From Flavobacteriaceae bacterium (lineage in GTDB: Bacteria > Bacteroidota > Bacteroidia > Flavobacteriales > Flavobacteriaceae): a DNA stretch of 53,266 nucleotides. The translations under genes were made by a program, and so were the position numbers. The stretch is taken from the NCBI GenBank assembly GCA_947373225.1, contig CANBWX010000006.1, positions 1-53,266 on the forward strand, written 5' to 3'. The notes below the pieces were generated by a model that saw nothing but the letters and a program-made list of their open reading frames with translations, had not been told where the DNA came from and did no database searches. Of this stretch, positions 8,114 through 17,149 are shown one piece after another. Numbering within the stretch: position 1 is the stretch's first letter; every line of letters begins with the position of its first letter.

Positions 8114-9304
8114 TTAGCTAGCCCTTTTAGCTCTTTCCCAGTTTACAGATTGCGATTTTTTCATATAGCGAAAAAACCCTAATACAACCGATAAATTCAT
8201 AATGAAAAAGTAATAGGGGATAAATAGAATTTTTATCCTTGTTGATCTGTTTTCTAAAAACCATCCTGTTAATGCCGCAACATAAAAAAGCAGTTGCAAC
8301 CAGAATAAAGTAGAGTAGAGGCCAAAACTTAAAATACCTTCAAAATAGGCTAATGCAAATAGTAGTGGTATTAATATAACTAAACATAACGGTGTTAAAG
8401 TCCAGCGTAATACGCGGTGCGAAATGTATTGAAATGAAAGTGTACCATATTTAAAAATATTAAGTAAAGAGCGTAACCTAACTATTGCTTGAATTCCTCC
8501 TGCGGAAATTCGTATTTTTCGTTTTAGTTCTTCTTTTACATTGGCAGAAGCCGTTTCAATTGCATACGCATCTGGATCGTATTGAATGGTATATCCATCT
8601 TGTGCCACTCTTAATGAAATTATGAAATCATCAAGTAAGGTATCTTGCTCTACATGACGGTATAGTTCGGTTCTAATAGCAAATAGTTCGCCTGCCGCTC
8701 CAACAACTGAATATAGTTCTGCATCCCATTTTTTTAATGCCGATTCATATTTCCAATATAAACCTTCACCAGCTCCTGATGCTACATCACTTTCTTTATT
8801 TATGATTCTTTTTTCTCCAGAAACACAGCCTACTTTTGGCGTAGCAAATAAATTAACAATGCGTTGGATGGATTCTTTACCAAGCCCCGTATTGGCATCA
8901 CTAAATATTACAATAGGAGTTTTAACAAATGCCATACCTCTATTCATAGCACCAATTTTTCCGTTTCTTGCATCTAAGTGATGAACAGTTGCATTTGGAT
9001 ATTTACGTACTAAATCTGGAGTGCCATCATCAGAACCATCGGTAACCCAAATGATGTTTAATTTGTCTTTTGGGTAATCAAGTTCTAATGAGTTTTTCAT
9101 TTTTGCATCAACATAATCCTTTTCATTATAAGCTGCTATAAATAAGGTAACCTCTGGTTCATAGTCAGGATTAGCAATTGTTTTTTTGCCAATTTTAAAA
9201 AACCTACGAATTTTAATAATTAGGTATAATAAAATACCGTAACCCACATAAGTATAAATGATTATAGAAAGTAGTATCCAAAAAATAATTTTTAAAATCA
9301 GCAT
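8114..9304 (-). CDS. Membrane glycosyltransferase, family 2
   Basis: 396-residue processive-type GT2. One N-terminal membrane helix (about 3-25), a cytoplasmic GT-A domain (about 50-280) and three or four C-terminal helices. Visible motifs are AAYNEKD, VTDGSDDGT, the DxD-like FSDANTG near residue 133, and TLLDDF with the acidic catalytic residues. The usual QxxRW is replaced by RKIRISAGG. The layout resembles hyaluronan or poly-GlcNAc synthases, but in this block the protein more likely adds one sugar of the repeat unit. It is the last polysaccharide-building gene, upstream of the redox trio. The sugar is not predictable. Confidence 0.85.
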   Translation of the reverse strand: MLILKIIFWILLSIIIYTYVGYGILLYLIIKIRRFFKIGKKTIANPDYEPEVTLFIAAYNEKDYVDAKMKNSLELDYPKDKLNIIWVTDGSDDGTPDLVRKYPNATVHHLDARNGKIGAMNRGMAFVKTPIVIFSDANTGLGKESIQRIVNLFATPKVGCVSGEKRIINKESDVASGAGEGLYWKYESALKKWDAELYSVVGAAGELFAIRTELYRHVEQDTLLDDFIISLRVAQDGYTIQYDPDAYAIETASANVKEELKRKIRISAGGIQAIVRLRSLLNIFKYGTLSFQYISHRVLRWTLTPLCLVILIPLLFALAYFEGILSFGLYSTLFWLQLLFYVAALTGWFLENRSTRIKILFIPYYFFIMNLSVVLGFFRYMKKSQSVNWERAKRAS

Positions 9305-9357
9305 ATTTGATCAGTTTAATAGGTTTGTGTAATTATATTTTAAGAGATTAGTCTTAA

Positions 9358-10368
9358 TTAACTTTTTCCAAGAAATAGTATTCTAGTTATTTTAAATCGC
9401 TCTAGAATTTTTTCAGCTACAATAGGTAATAGAACACCTGCGGCTAACGAAACTGTAAAAATTAATATAGAAGAATGAATATCAAATCTTTTCAGGATGA
9501 TTCTCCCGCCGGCAGTTCCAAAGGCGTGAAATAAATAAATCGAATAGGCAAATCCTCCAAACCAGATTAACCATTTTGTTTTAAGTCGAAACCTTAGTAA
9601 CATAATGGTTCCTATAAGTCCGATGAGCAACCCGACAATAGTGTCTTTATGTACTGTATAATCAATGACTTTGAACCAAGATAATTGTTGAATGATAATG
9701 CATAGCACCAAAATTACAGGAAGGAAATTTTTAAAAAGTTTGTTTTGAAAAAAGGCTTTAAATCGGTTTAATCCCACTCCTAGAATGAAACAAGGCAAGA
9801 GATACATAGTACCTTTATAACTCAAATAATTTGGTTGTTCGTAAGGAATAACCGAATCTCGAATTAGTAAAATAAAAACAGAAATACTGAAAATAATAAG
9901 CCAATTGTTGATGGAATTCATTTTATGAAAAGAATCGATAAACGCTATGATAACGAAAACAAGAAAAAGCGAATATAAATACCAATATAAGGTGTAAGGA
10001 AACAGCAATAATTTCCAAATATCTAAAAGATTTCCTTTGTTATTTGTTCCCGGAGTGAAATACTGAAGCAGAAAATAACACATCCCGACAACAAACATTG
10101 GGACCAGAACTCGTAACACTTTTTTTAGTATAAAATCATTTATTTTTTCATAAACAACAGGTCTTAGAGTATAAACCCATCCAGCAATGATAGTAAAAAG
10201 TGGCATTTGTATAGGCTCTATAAATGTGTAGTATAAATAACGTAAAAAAGAATCATCATTAACCTTCATGCCACCATCTGAAGCCGATCCAATAACATGT
10301 CCGATAACTACCAAAATGATAACAGCACCTCTAAGAGTTTCTATAGTTGTATCTTTTTCCGCTTTCAT
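9358..10368 (-). CDS. Acyltransferase 3 family membrane protein
   Basis: 336-residue integral membrane protein with about ten helices, of the acyltransferase-3 (OafA/NodX/ExoZ) family. These transfer O-acetyl or similar acyl groups to lipid-linked sugars. The N-terminal TIETLRGAVIILVVIGHVIG carries the family's R and catalytic-type His in helix 1, and MPLFTIIAGWVY corresponds to the conserved (F/L)F-x-(I/L)SG loop. It sits between the GT2 and hexapeptide acetyltransferase genes, so polysaccharide O-acylation is likely. The acceptor sugar is unknown. Confidence 0.88.
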   Translation of the reverse strand: MKAEKDTTIETLRGAVIILVVIGHVIGSASDGGMKVNDDSFLRYLYYTFIEPIQMPLFTIIAGWVYTLRPVVYEKINDFILKKVLRVLVPMFVVGMCYFLLQYFTPGTNNKGNLLDIWKLLLFPYTLYWYLYSLFLVFVIIAFIDSFHKMNSINNWLIIFSISVFILLIRDSVIPYEQPNYLSYKGTMYLLPCFILGVGLNRFKAFFQNKLFKNFLPVILVLCIIIQQLSWFKVIDYTVHKDTIVGLLIGLIGTIMLLRFRLKTKWLIWFGGFAYSIYLFHAFGTAGGRIILKRFDIHSSILIFTVSLAAGVLLPIVAEKILERFKITRILFLGKS

Positions 10369-10401
10369 CTTATTAAATCTTTATAGTTTTATGATTGCTT
10401 G

Positions 10402-11016
10402 CTAAACTTTTTCCCAAGTTTTAGTTTCATGATTATAGGTTTTTATTACTCTTGCCGGATTCCCCACAGCCACCGAATAAGGAGGAATATTTTTGGTAAC
10501 AATACTTCCCGCAGCCACAATAGAATGTTTGCCAATGGTAACGCCTGCAACAGCAACAACGTTTGCTCCAATCCAGCAGTCATTTTCAACTATAATGGGA
10601 GCTGTAGAAACACCTTGTACGTGAATAGGAAGATTTACATCTTCGTAGTTATGATTTAAGCCAGATAGTGTTATATTTTGAGCTAGTCTAACATCATTTC
10701 CTATCGTTACTGGTCCAATAATGGTATTACTTAATCCAATTTTAGTTCTATCGCCAATAATTACAGAGCCAACACCATTGTTAATAGCTGAAAAATCTTC
10801 GATAGTTGAATAATCACCTAGATCGAATTTATTCCAAGGCACTACATCCATTCGAGTTCTTCTTCTTACAAGAGCACCCTTTCCTTTTTTATGATAAAAA
10901 GGATTCACAAACCATCTTATCCATAGCCTAGGTCTGGTTTGTTTTGGAATAAGAATTGACCAATGAACCAATTTTTTTAAGGTAGCATTTGATTTTATTT
11001 TTTCTTTTAATCCCAT
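10402..11016 (-). CDS. Hexapeptide-repeat (LbH) O-acetyltransferase
   Basis: 204 residues. A left-handed beta-helix of imperfect hexapeptide turns (IIGPVTIGNDVRLAQNI, VVAVAGVTIGKHSIVAAGSI) occupies residues about 70-185. The extended loop with LNHNYED supplies the probable catalytic His of xenobiotic/WcaF-type acetyltransferases, and the end GNPARVI binds acetyl-CoA. It would acetylate a cytoplasmic sugar intermediate of the polysaccharide. Its start overlaps the upstream glycosyltransferase stop by 10 nt, so they are translationally coupled. Confidence 0.9.
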   Translation of the reverse strand: MGLKEKIKSNATLKKLVHWSILIPKQTRPRLWIRWFVNPFYHKKGKGALVRRRTRMDVVPWNKFDLGDYSTIEDFSAINNGVGSVIIGDRTKIGLSNTIIGPVTIGNDVRLAQNITLSGLNHNYEDVNLPIHVQGVSTAPIIVENDCWIGANVVAVAGVTIGKHSIVAAGSIVTKNIPPYSVAVGNPARVIKTYNHETKTWEKV

Positions 11017-12221
11017 TTTATTTTGTGTTTAGTTGCTGTTATAATTGCATTGTAAATTGCCTTAACATTATTCTCCCAGGTATGACTTTTAGCAAAATGT
11101 ATTCTTTTAGCAATGAGTTCTTCAGAATTTTCAGATAAAGCTTTTTCTGTTAAAGTGATGTAGTCTTCCTTTGTAGCGCCTAGGTAAACACAATCTTTAA
11201 ACATTTCCATTCCTTTGGTCTGGGTAGCAATTATGGGTTTTCCCATTGCTAAATATTCATCAATTTTTCGGGGATAATTTCCAATGGTGAGGTCGTTAGT
11301 CAACTGCGGATTCATTGCCACATCAAACCCCTTGACATAAGCAGGCAACTCCGAACCATCTTTGCTTCCTAAAAAATAAACATTGGATAAATTATGCAAA
11401 TTAGAATTTTTAAAGTCGTTATCTTCTGGTCCAACTAATACCACACTCCAGTTTTTTCTCTGATTAGCTATATATTCAATAAGCTCTATGTCAAGTCTTA
11501 ATGTGGTCAAAGAACCTACGTAACCAATAACCGGTTTTGGAATGTCTTTAAATTCATCTGGGATTTTTATAGTATCATTTACATCACTAAAATGAGAAAC
11601 ATCACACCCTTGTCCTACCATAAAACTATTCGGATTGTACTGCAAACCAAAGTCAGAGAAAAATTCAGAATTGGTGGTTAATACATCGGCTTTTTTAATA
11701 ATTTCAGGCTCCAATCGTTCCCCATGTTTTTGCCAATAAGGCACTTTTACAAGATAATCTCGCATATAATAAACATAAAGTTCTGGCTGTAAAAACTCTT
11801 TTAGATGCAGTCCTAAAAACATGGAACTGTCATTAAACAGTATTACATTTTTGAAACCTAGTCGTGAAGTCGCAGATTGAATATCGTTTGCAAACAGTCG
11901 TGAATTTCTTTTATTTAAAATTTTAAAAACGAAATGGAATGGAATCCAATTAATAGATTCAATTGAATTTTTAGGATATAAATTCCATAAGTTTGGCTCT
12001 ATTTCTACTAAGTCTGGTTCTAGATCTTCTTTTATTCGTATCCTTTTTTGTATGCTTTCTTTATGTTTATCGTTACGCTCAGTAGATCTCATCATTGGAG
12101 GATTTACATAAAGTACACGATTGTTTTTGGCAAATTCTAAGGCAATATTTTTACAATTACTTCCTATTTCAATATCCCAAGCCTGTATTCCTACAACAAT
12201 AATATCTTTTCCCTTAATCAT
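11007..12221 (-). CDS. Glycosyltransferase, GT-B fold (GT1/GT4-like)
   Basis: 404 residues, soluble. The C-terminal Rossmann half contains PVIGYVGSL, the loop WSVVLVGPED and NYPRKIDEYLAMGKPIIAT, whose acidic pair and GKP turn bind the nucleotide sugar. The N-terminal half (IIVVGIQAWD...NPP) resembles TuaH-type transferases of polysaccharide loci. It overlaps its neighbours by 8 nt (12214-12221) and 10 nt (11007-11016), a tightly coupled trio. It would add one sugar to the undecaprenyl-linked unit. Specificity cannot be read. Confidence 0.87.
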   Translation of the reverse strand: MIKGKDIIVVGIQAWDIEIGSNCKNIALEFAKNNRVLYVNPPMMRSTERNDKHKESIQKRIRIKEDLEPDLVEIEPNLWNLYPKNSIESINWIPFHFVFKILNKRNSRLFANDIQSATSRLGFKNVILFNDSSMFLGLHLKEFLQPELYVYYMRDYLVKVPYWQKHGERLEPEIIKKADVLTTNSEFFSDFGLQYNPNSFMVGQGCDVSHFSDVNDTIKIPDEFKDIPKPVIGYVGSLTTLRLDIELIEYIANQRKNWSVVLVGPEDNDFKNSNLHNLSNVYFLGSKDGSELPAYVKGFDVAMNPQLTNDLTIGNYPRKIDEYLAMGKPIIATQTKGMEMFKDCVYLGATKEDYITLTEKALSENSEELIAKRIHFAKSHTWENNVKAIYNAIITATKHKIKWD

Positions 12222-13371
12222 GATGTTGCATTTTTATTTCATTATACAATTCAAGAACTTGTTCTGCCATATTTTTCCATGAAAATAATTTATTTCGTTC
12301 TATTCCTTTTTTGCAGAGTGTATCATAATAGGCTGCATCAGCAAGAATTTTAATAATGCCCTGTGTGATTTCTTCAGGCTTATATGGGTCAATAATATGA
12401 GCTGCATCACCTGCAACTTCAGGCATTGACGAAGTATTGGAGGTGATTACAGGTACACCACAGCCCATTGCTTCAAGCATTGGAATACCAAAACTTTCCC
12501 GTAAGGATGGGTATAGAAAAATCGTGCATAAAGAATAAATTGCCGGGAGGTCTGTATTAATTACATATCCTGTTAATACAATGTTATTGATGAGGTCTTT
12601 ATCTCCAATTTCGATTAATAATTTTTTGAGTTCATTTGTGTCGTAATCCAGCATTACTAACTTATAATCGGATTTGCTTTGCTTTAAGAAATCTGAAAAA
12701 GCTTTCAAGGTTCCTAAAGTATTTTTTTTAGGATCCGTATTGCCAAGAAAAAAGAAAAAATGATCCGGTAAATGATACTTTTCTTTTACTCTTTTTAATT
12801 CGGATTTGTCTGTAACGGGTTTGAAATGTGTACTAACCCCATTATAAATTGCGGTCAGACGTTTGTCATTTTTTATGCCAAAAAACTCAGCAATCCGATT
12901 TTTTTCAAAATGAGAGACAGTAACTATTTTATCGCTTTTTTTGACAACCCAAGGCACAATTAATTTCCGATATATATTGCCAAATTTTTGATAAGGGGTT
13001 GCGCTTCCTGTAAGTATTTTATAATAATTGCTCTCCATATAAATGATGTCGTGCAATATAGTTATCAAAGGAATGTCATTAAAAATTGGAGCTGTATTAC
13101 TGGTACAATGTAAAATTTCACACCCGTATTTTTTAGCAGCCTTAGGTAATTCTATTTGTTCCCACATTGGATAGGAACCGCCTTCGAGTTGAATGATTTT
13201 AAAATTTGGTGTTTCCTTTAAAACTGTATTGTCTTCATCTGGTTTTACGAATATGAAATACTCATTTTCGGTATCAATAAGTTGTAGGTTTCTTATCAAT
13301 TCCAAAGCCACCATATCCATACCGTGTTTTTTCTTGCGAAAAAGACGTTGACCTTCAATTCCTATTTTCAT
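12214..13371 (-). CDS. Glycosyltransferase, family 4
   Basis: 385-residue retaining GT-B enzyme. The N-terminal domain has GQRLFRKKKHGMD and VALELIRNL. The C-terminal domain has FFFLGNTDPKKN and the EX7E motif within RESFGIPMLEAMGCGVPVI, followed by SSMPEVAGDAA. This is typical of GT4 mannosyl/glucosyl/rhamnosyl transferases of O-antigen and exopolysaccharide loci. It lies 19 nt downstream of the second GT2 gene and overlaps the next gene by 8 nt. The donor sugar is unknown. Confidence 0.92.
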   Translation of the reverse strand: MKIGIEGQRLFRKKKHGMDMVALELIRNLQLIDTENEYFIFVKPDEDNTVLKETPNFKIIQLEGGSYPMWEQIELPKAAKKYGCEILHCTSNTAPIFNDIPLITILHDIIYMESNYYKILTGSATPYQKFGNIYRKLIVPWVVKKSDKIVTVSHFEKNRIAEFFGIKNDKRLTAIYNGVSTHFKPVTDKSELKRVKEKYHLPDHFFFFLGNTDPKKNTLGTLKAFSDFLKQSKSDYKLVMLDYDTNELKKLLIEIGDKDLINNIVLTGYVINTDLPAIYSLCTIFLYPSLRESFGIPMLEAMGCGVPVITSNTSSMPEVAGDAAHIIDPYKPEEITQGIIKILADAAYYDTLCKKGIERNKLFSWKNMAEQVLELYNEIKMQHHD

Positions 13372-13390
13372 ACTATCTGTTTTTAAAATT

Positions 13391-14575
13391 TTAAATCGTA
13401 GAACCGTGTTTGGTATGAATAAATTTTTTGTTAGCTCCTTTGATTTTTAATAATGACAATAACATCATAAACATTCCTTTTGGTAAACTCACCAAAGCTT
13501 GAAGCGTTTTTAAATTGTAAAATGATTTTGGTATTGAAAAAAGAAATGACAAAATACAAGCTACTGCAATGATACCCCAGCTCAAAGAAAATAGGTTTTC
13601 ATTGTTAAAAATGTAGTTGCTTAGTACAAATAATCCACCAAAAATGATGACACCACCTAGTAATAAAATTCTTGGCGGCTGAATAAATTGAATTGCTTTA
13701 TCAAAATAGTCAATATTTCCTTTTAAGAAAAGGTCTTTTAAAGCGTTTAAAAAATCTTTTCTAAAATAATGTAATTGTGCAGATAACCAGCGTCTTCGTT
13801 GATTTCCAAAAACATCTGCTTTTTGAATTTTTTCATCGTAAACCAAGGCATCATCAAGGTAAATTATTCTATGTCCAGCCTTTAGCATTTTTAATTCAAT
13901 TTCTTTATCAAACCCACCTACAGCTGTAACTGTTGACATGAGCGATTTAAAATAATCATATTTAAAAGCCATACCCGAACCAATAATGGCAGATGAAAGT
14001 CCTAAGGCAATGTGACCTTTTCTGAATATATGATTGTTTATTTCTTCGCTAACAGCGTCTAGAATTGCCCAAGAATTATTCGTATTTTTTGCTGTGCGGT
14101 GTCCCTGTACAGCAATAAAACCTTGTTCAAAAGCGGCATTTATTTTTGTTAAAAAATCCTTTGCCATTAAATTGTCTGCATCTAAAATAACTGCAATCTC
14201 ATAATTTTCAGTGAGTGAAGCCATAGCTTTATTCAAAGCTTTGGATTTGGTGCTTTTATCAAAACTAACTTCAATCAGTTTTATGGGTAATGCTTTTAAT
14301 TCAAAGAGTGTTTCTTCTAAAAAGGAATCGGCTATAACAATTACATCAAAATGGTTAGATGGATAATCCTGCAACAATGCTGAATTAGCTACTTCTATGA
14401 TGACCTCATCTTCTTTGTATCCAGGAATGAGCACTGCAATTTTTTTTAGTTCTCCTTTGGATTTAAAAGAGGGTTGTTTGTAAAACAAACCTGCAATTGA
14501 AAACACCAAAATATACAGTGTAGCCAATCCTAATAGAATGAGGAAAACAATTTGTATAAGATTAAATAGTACCAT
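13391..14575 (-). CDS. Membrane glycosyltransferase, family 2 (cellulose-synthase-like)
   Basis: 394 residues. One N-terminal helix (about 5-28), a GT-A domain (about 45-280) and two or more C-terminal helices (about 305-350). The motifs LIPGYKED, ILDADN (DxD), GGFDKEIE and NQRRRWLSAQ (QxxRW) are all intact, as in processive beta-glycan synthases. In this locus it may extend the repeat unit or a backbone. A 22-bp perfect hairpin lies between it and the upstream PRTase-HAD gene. Substrate unknown. Confidence 0.88.
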   Translation of the reverse strand: MVLFNLIQIVFLILLGLATLYILVFSIAGLFYKQPSFKSKGELKKIAVLIPGYKEDEVIIEVANSALLQDYPSNHFDVIVIADSFLEETLFELKALPIKLIEVSFDKSTKSKALNKAMASLTENYEIAVILDADNLMAKDFLTKINAAFEQGFIAVQGHRTAKNTNNSWAILDAVSEEINNHIFRKGHIALGLSSAIIGSGMAFKYDYFKSLMSTVTAVGGFDKEIELKMLKAGHRIIYLDDALVYDEKIQKADVFGNQRRRWLSAQLHYFRKDFLNALKDLFLKGNIDYFDKAIQFIQPPRILLLGGVIIFGGLFVLSNYIFNNENLFSLSWGIIAVACILSFLFSIPKSFYNLKTLQALVSLPKGMFMMLLSLLKIKGANKKFIHTKHGSTI

Positions 14576-14618
14576 AATCTATCAATTAAATTATATATTT
14601 TACCAATTTTAATGGGCA

Positions 14619-14666
14619 AGTGACTGATATAAAATTTAGCGTTTGCTAAATTTTATATCAGTCACT
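14619..14666. repeat. Perfect 22-bp inverted repeat with GTTT loop
   Basis: The arms 14619-14640 and 14645-14666 are exact complements separated by GTTT. The right arm includes the first two bases (14665-14666) of the PRTase-HAD stop codon (TAG, 14665-14667 on the minus strand). A T-run follows on the plus strand but not on the minus strand. It is therefore not a classic terminator for the operon, though it could stop antisense transcription, or protect or process the operon mRNA. Confidence 0.85.
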
Positions 14667-15606
14667 ATTTTTTTAATTTCCGTATTTTATCTCTTACTTT
14701 TAAAGCATATTTGCGCAAAAAGGGGAAGTGTTTTCCGCTTTTAAGATTGTACAATAAAGATTCTGATTCAAAAATCATTTCAAAATTTTCTGTACACAAA
14801 ACAGGTTTTTTTGATAGCCTATTTATCTCCACTGCTTGATGATATTCACTTTCCACAAATAGCACATACGGCTTGGTCATATAAGCTTTAGCTTTATGAT
14901 CTCCGTGATTATTGGCTCGTTGTCTGGCTTCCATATTAGGCAAGTCTAACATTACAAGGTCATTGTATTTAATATTGTTGGCCTGTAACCAAGTTTCGGT
15001 TTCTTTACGGTATTTTTCTAAACGAGAGGTTACAATAGTTCCAATTTTACTTCCTGGAATAAATAGAGGAGGAGCATTTAAAATGAAATCAATATATTTT
15101 GGACCATCATCATTTTGTTCTGGTAGAGGGTCAGCGCATAATACGCCGTCAATATCAAAACAAGCTTTTTCTAGTGTTGTATGGTTAAGAATGTTCCATT
15201 GAAAATAGCGTGGTAATGGAACTATTTCAAAAAAATAATCTACCATTTTCTCTTTACCAGGTATGATATAAACGGCACAATATTTTATGTCAAATTTTGA
15301 TTCGAGATGCTTTAAACTTTCTTTTACTTCTATCATTGCAGAACCAGATGCTATACTGTCATCTACCACCAATATTTTTTTAAATTCTGAAATATCGAAA
15401 AATTGGCTTCTTGCGCCTGCTTTATAAATATGACCATTTAAAAAGGAATGAATATCAGTGTAGGGCTTGTTTAGATATAAAGACAATAAATTGGCTGGAA
15501 GCATACCACTTCTTGGTACACCAACTATCAAGTCAAAATCACGGGGAATAATATTTAATCTTTTTAGAATAATATTGTTTAAGTCTGTAATGTTTCTGTA
15601 GTTCAT
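14665..15606 (-). CDS. Phosphoribosyltransferase-HAD hydrolase fusion
   Basis: 313 residues with two recognisable domains. Residues about 1-140 are a type I PRTase: LIVGVPRSGML (27-35 region) and the PRPP loop LVVDDSIASGSAM (79-91). Residues about 148-270 are HAD-like: motif I FDIDGVL (150-156), a Thr/Ser motif IVTSRLE near 191-197 and Lys at DHKAKAY (about 236-242). The fourth HAD motif is only FVESE, so phosphatase activity is uncertain. The fusion sits between Wzy/ligase-like and glycosyltransferase genes, so a role in making or recycling a sugar- or nucleotide-containing precursor is inferred. The substrate is unknown. It could also be a regulatory nucleotide-binding protein. Confidence 0.82.
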   Translation of the reverse strand: MNYRNITDLNNIILKRLNIIPRDFDLIVGVPRSGMLPANLLSLYLNKPYTDIHSFLNGHIYKAGARSQFFDISEFKKILVVDDSIASGSAMIEVKESLKHLESKFDIKYCAVYIIPGKEKMVDYFFEIVPLPRYFQWNILNHTTLEKACFDIDGVLCADPLPEQNDDGPKYIDFILNAPPLFIPGSKIGTIVTSRLEKYRKETETWLQANNIKYNDLVMLDLPNMEARQRANNHGDHKAKAYMTKPYVLFVESEYHQAVEINRLSKKPVLCTENFEMIFESESLLYNLKSGKHFPFLRKYALKVRDKIRKLKK

Positions 15607-15670
15607 ATTATTTGTTATAAAAGGAGTTAAACTTGGTTTTATACCTTAGTTATTTTATATAAATTTTCTT

Positions 15671-17149
15671 CTAATTTTTAATTAATTGTAATTCAGTTTC
15701 TTCAACTGGCGTGTCAAAAGTCTCTGGATTCGACATAATTGCCATTGAAGCATACATTAATAAAGCAGTAGGCATTCCTCCAAACACCGCATTTCCATAG
15801 GATGCTGCCATTATGCCAGCCATTCCAGCAATTAGGGCACTCAGTTTTAGTTTTGCTATTGGATCTCGAATTTTGAACATAACCTTGTATGAAGCTTTTC
15901 CGATAACATAAAACAAAATAATTAAATGAATTGTTAAACCAACGATGCCCATCTCTGCCCATATCATAACATACCAGCTGTCTGTAGCAACGTGAGAAAG
16001 AAATGCGTTAGGCAAAAACCGCTGGGCTTTGTCACCCGCGTGACCAATACCACCTCCAAAAGGTCTTGATGCTAAATATCCTTTCAGAATTTCTTGATTC
16101 TTAAGTCTTACCTGCAATGATGGTTCGTTGGGGTCAAAAGCCGATCTCATTCTTCTTATTTGATCGTTCCCATTAGCGATCAAAGTAAATTTAAAAAAAA
16201 CAAATAAAATAAGTATTAGAGTAAAACCGATAATAACTACTCGTAAATTTTTGCTCAAAATAAAATAGGTCATAAAACCCGCCAAGGGTACACTTATTGA
16301 TCCACGGGTGCCAGAAATCATCATTCCATATATTCCTAATATCCCAACAGTTAGAAAAAACATTTTAGGCAGTCCCTTTTTAGACATAGAGTATATAATA
16401 GCGACTACCCCGGAAAGTCCTTGGTTTGCCCCAAATTGTCCTGCATCACTCATAAATGAAAAAATTCTTAATTTACCAAATAAAATATGGGTTTGAGCTG
16501 CTCCAGCATTTAGCCACGCTTGTTCTGCTGAATCTACTCCAATAAACAATTGAATCAATCCCTTCATTGAAGCAAGAATTGAAAAAATACCCCAAACGTA
16601 AAGAAATAGATCTAATTTTTTATTTGTGTTAATAAGCATGAAAGTAAGCGGAATAAACAAAAAGAAATAGAATCCAATGCCTCTTCCAGCAATCCATGCA
16701 TCCGTACTCTGGGCTTCAGGATTTGCTAATTGAAATATGCAATATAACAACCATATCAATGCTAAAAATGTAATATCTTTTTTGGCTGGAGACCAATCAA
16801 TTCTTTCTTTAAATCTAGAAAAAAACAAAGCTAGATAGGTCAAAATAAGAATACCATCTATACCGAAACCTAATGGTAATCCTGGAATATAGCGCGCTAT
16901 GCCAAGTACTATAAAATTAAGCCCAATAGCTGTAAAAAAACCTATTATAGGATTTGTAAATAATTTGTATAAATAAATACCCCCAAGTATTAGTGAAAAT
17001 AAAATGCCTAGTCCAACAATTTCTAATTTAGCAAGTATTACAGCAAGTAATCCTACTGCTATTAAAAGTAGTATAAGGGACCATGGTTTAGTAATACTAG
17101 CTGAACCAGAATTTTCATCAAATGGGTTTATGTTATTATTACTAATCAT
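15671..17149 (-). CDS. O-antigen polymerase/ligase-like membrane protein (Wzy/WaaL type)
   Basis: 492 residues with about 12 membrane helices and a large periplasmic loop in the second half. The loop contains RRMRSAFDPNEPSLQVRLKN followed by SRPFGGGIGHAGD, the arrangement typical of the O-antigen ligase (Wzy_C) family, with essential Arg residues. Because the locus encodes Wzx and a Wzz-like protein, polymerisation of lipid-linked units in the periplasm is the likely job; ligation to a lipid or protein is the alternative. Its ATG shares 1 nt with the stop of the flippase gene (17149). Confidence 0.87.
   Translation of the reverse strand: MISNNNINPFDENSGSASITKPWSLILLLIAVGLLAVILAKLEIVGLGILFSLILGGIYLYKLFTNPIIGFFTAIGLNFIVLGIARYIPGLPLGFGIDGILILTYLALFFSRFKERIDWSPAKKDITFLALIWLLYCIFQLANPEAQSTDAWIAGRGIGFYFFLFIPLTFMLINTNKKLDLFLYVWGIFSILASMKGLIQLFIGVDSAEQAWLNAGAAQTHILFGKLRIFSFMSDAGQFGANQGLSGVVAIIYSMSKKGLPKMFFLTVGILGIYGMMISGTRGSISVPLAGFMTYFILSKNLRVVIIGFTLILILFVFFKFTLIANGNDQIRRMRSAFDPNEPSLQVRLKNQEILKGYLASRPFGGGIGHAGDKAQRFLPNAFLSHVATDSWYVMIWAEMGIVGLTIHLIILFYVIGKASYKVMFKIRDPIAKLKLSALIAGMAGIMAASYGNAVFGGMPTALLMYASMAIMSNPETFDTPVEETELQLIKN

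Noticed and set aside
15714..15962. Second minus-strand frame inside the Wzy/ligase-like gene
   Set aside because: Overlaps the membrane-protein frame in another register and has no motif; I see no sign of a frameshift in the main gene.
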